This document shows positions 5,082 to 5,750 of a stretch of DNA of 5,750 bases, piece by piece (the first letter of the stretch is position 1; each line of letters opens with the position of its first letter). The notes below the pieces were generated by a model, which saw nothing but the letters and a program-made list of their open reading frames with translations, did no database searches and was not told the origin of the DNA. The position numbers were made by a program, and so were the translations under genes. Source of the stretch: QHWK01 sp035315685 (GTDB lineage Bacteria > Acidobacteriota > Vicinamibacteria > Vicinamibacterales > CAVVIG01); contig DATFXR010000077.1 in NCBI GenBank assembly GCA_035315685.1, positions 1 to 5,750 of the forward strand, in the 5' to 3' direction.

Positions 5082-5750
5082 TCAGACTTTCTGGGTAGCG
5101 ATTCCTGCGTAGTAGTCCTGCAGCGCGCGAACGCCGACGCCCTGCTCGCGCAGCGCGCGGATCGCCTGCACAGCAGCGGCGGCGCCGGTGAGTGTGGTGA
5201 TGCACGGGACCTCGTGCATCATCGCGGCACGGCGCACGGTGCGGTCATCGAAGAACGATTCCCGGCCGAGCGGCGTGTTGATGACCAGATCCACCTTGCG
5301 GTTCACGATCTCGTCGGCGACGTTCGGCCGGCCTTCGTTCACCTTGTAGACAACGTCGACCTCGAGACCGTACGCGCGCAGGTACGCAGCGGTGCCGCGC
5401 GTGGCGATCAGCCGGAACCCGAGCTCGGCGAGATCGCGCGCGATCGGCAGCAGGTTCGCCTTGTCGTCGTTGTTGACGCTGACGAACGCCGTGCCGCGCT
5501 CAGGCAGTCGCTGCCCCACCGACAACTGCGCCTTCGCGAACGCGACGCCGAAGGTCGTCGAACCGCCCATCACCTCGCCGGTCGATTTCATCTCTGGTCC
5601 GAGGATCGTGTCGACGCCCGGGAACCGCACGAACGGGAAGACCGGACTCTTCACGAATACGCCGGACACCTGGACGTCCTCGCGCAGCCCCAGCTCGGCG
5701 AGCGTCCGGCCGGCCATGACTTTCGCGGCAATCTTCGCGAGCGAGACGCC
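5082..5750 (-). CDS. carB: Carbamoyl-phosphate synthase large subunit, C-terminal part
   Basis: The last 222 residues of CarB; the N-terminal four-fifths lie beyond the right edge. CarB makes carbamoyl phosphate from ammonia (delivered by CarA), bicarbonate and two ATP, for pyrimidine and arginine synthesis in the cytosol. The visible part begins in the second ATP-grasp half with GVSLAKIAAKVMAGRTLAEL, continues through VFPFVRFPGVDTILGPEMKSTGEVMG, and ends with the MGS-like allosteric domain: an opening strand TAFVSVNND, LGFRLIATRGTAAYL, VYKVNEGRPNVAD, LVINTPLG and TLTGAAAAVQAI. In E. coli this last domain binds UMP, IMP and ornithine. Reading is continuous to base 5750 with no frame break. 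It is followed by a hairpin and a structured 178-bp spacer before comEC, which suggests separate expression of comEC. Confidence 0.97.
   Translation of the reverse strand, partial: GVSLAKIAAKVMAGRTLAELGLREDVQVSGVFVKSPVFPFVRFPGVDTILGPEMKSTGEVMGGSTTFGVAFAKAQLSVGQRLPERGTAFVSVNNDDKANLLPIARDLAELGFRLIATRGTAAYLRAYGLEVDVVYKVNEGRPNVADEIVNRKVDLVINTPLGRESFFDDRTVRRAAMMHEVPCITTLTGAAAAVQAIRALREQGVGVRALQDYYAGIATQKV

Overview
The window is GC-rich (a mazG stretch counts about 68% G+C) and densely coded. It holds one complete housekeeping-type gene on the + strand (mazG) and five genes on the - strand, two of them cut by the window edges. A COG1235-type metallo-beta-lactamase hydrolase next to a DUF1844 protein and mazG, plus comEC, carB and a GxxExxY protein, suggests an Acidobacteriota-like genome (perhaps Vicinamibacteria). 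This is inferred from gene content and base composition only; no rRNA or marker alignment was possible.

Layout from left to right. At 1-566 (-) lies the N-terminal 188 residues of a PhnP-like metal hydrolase. It overlaps the end of a small DUF1844 gene at 556-834 (-), so the two look like one translationally coupled operon. Only 17 bp separate DUF1844 from divergent mazG (852-1679, +). That gap carries back-to-back -10-like hexamers placed so that both mRNAs would start at or within one base of their ATG, and neither gene has a Shine-Dalgarno sequence. A GxxExxY gene (1734-2129, -) converges on mazG. It has lower G+C (about 48%) and is bracketed by 25-bp inverted repeats matching at 23 of 25 positions, which gives it the look of a small inserted cassette.

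Next comes comEC (2171-4903, -), a full-length DNA-uptake channel with DUF4131-like, Competence and metallo-beta-lactamase domains. Two in-frame arrays of one 9-bp repeat encode Gly-X-Glu/Asp triplets, one array in the N-terminal soluble domain and one in a loop between membrane segments. The 178 bp between comEC and carB has no convincing gene but is full of secondary structure: a hairpin just after carB, an imperfect inverted repeat of about 80 bp that resembles an empty relative of the GxxExxY bracket, a 16-bp perfect palindrome, and an 11-bp stem whose last base is the first base of the comEC start codon. The window ends inside carB (5082-5750, -), of which the C-terminal 222 residues with the allosteric MGS-like domain are present.

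The genes do not form one pathway: nucleotide clean-up (MazG), pyrimidine/arginine precursor synthesis (CarB) and DNA uptake (ComEC) sit side by side. The unusual parts are the GxxExxY cassette, the comEC repeat arrays, the structured carB-comEC spacer and the compact divergent promoter. No CRISPR array, rRNA, tRNA or transposase gene was seen.
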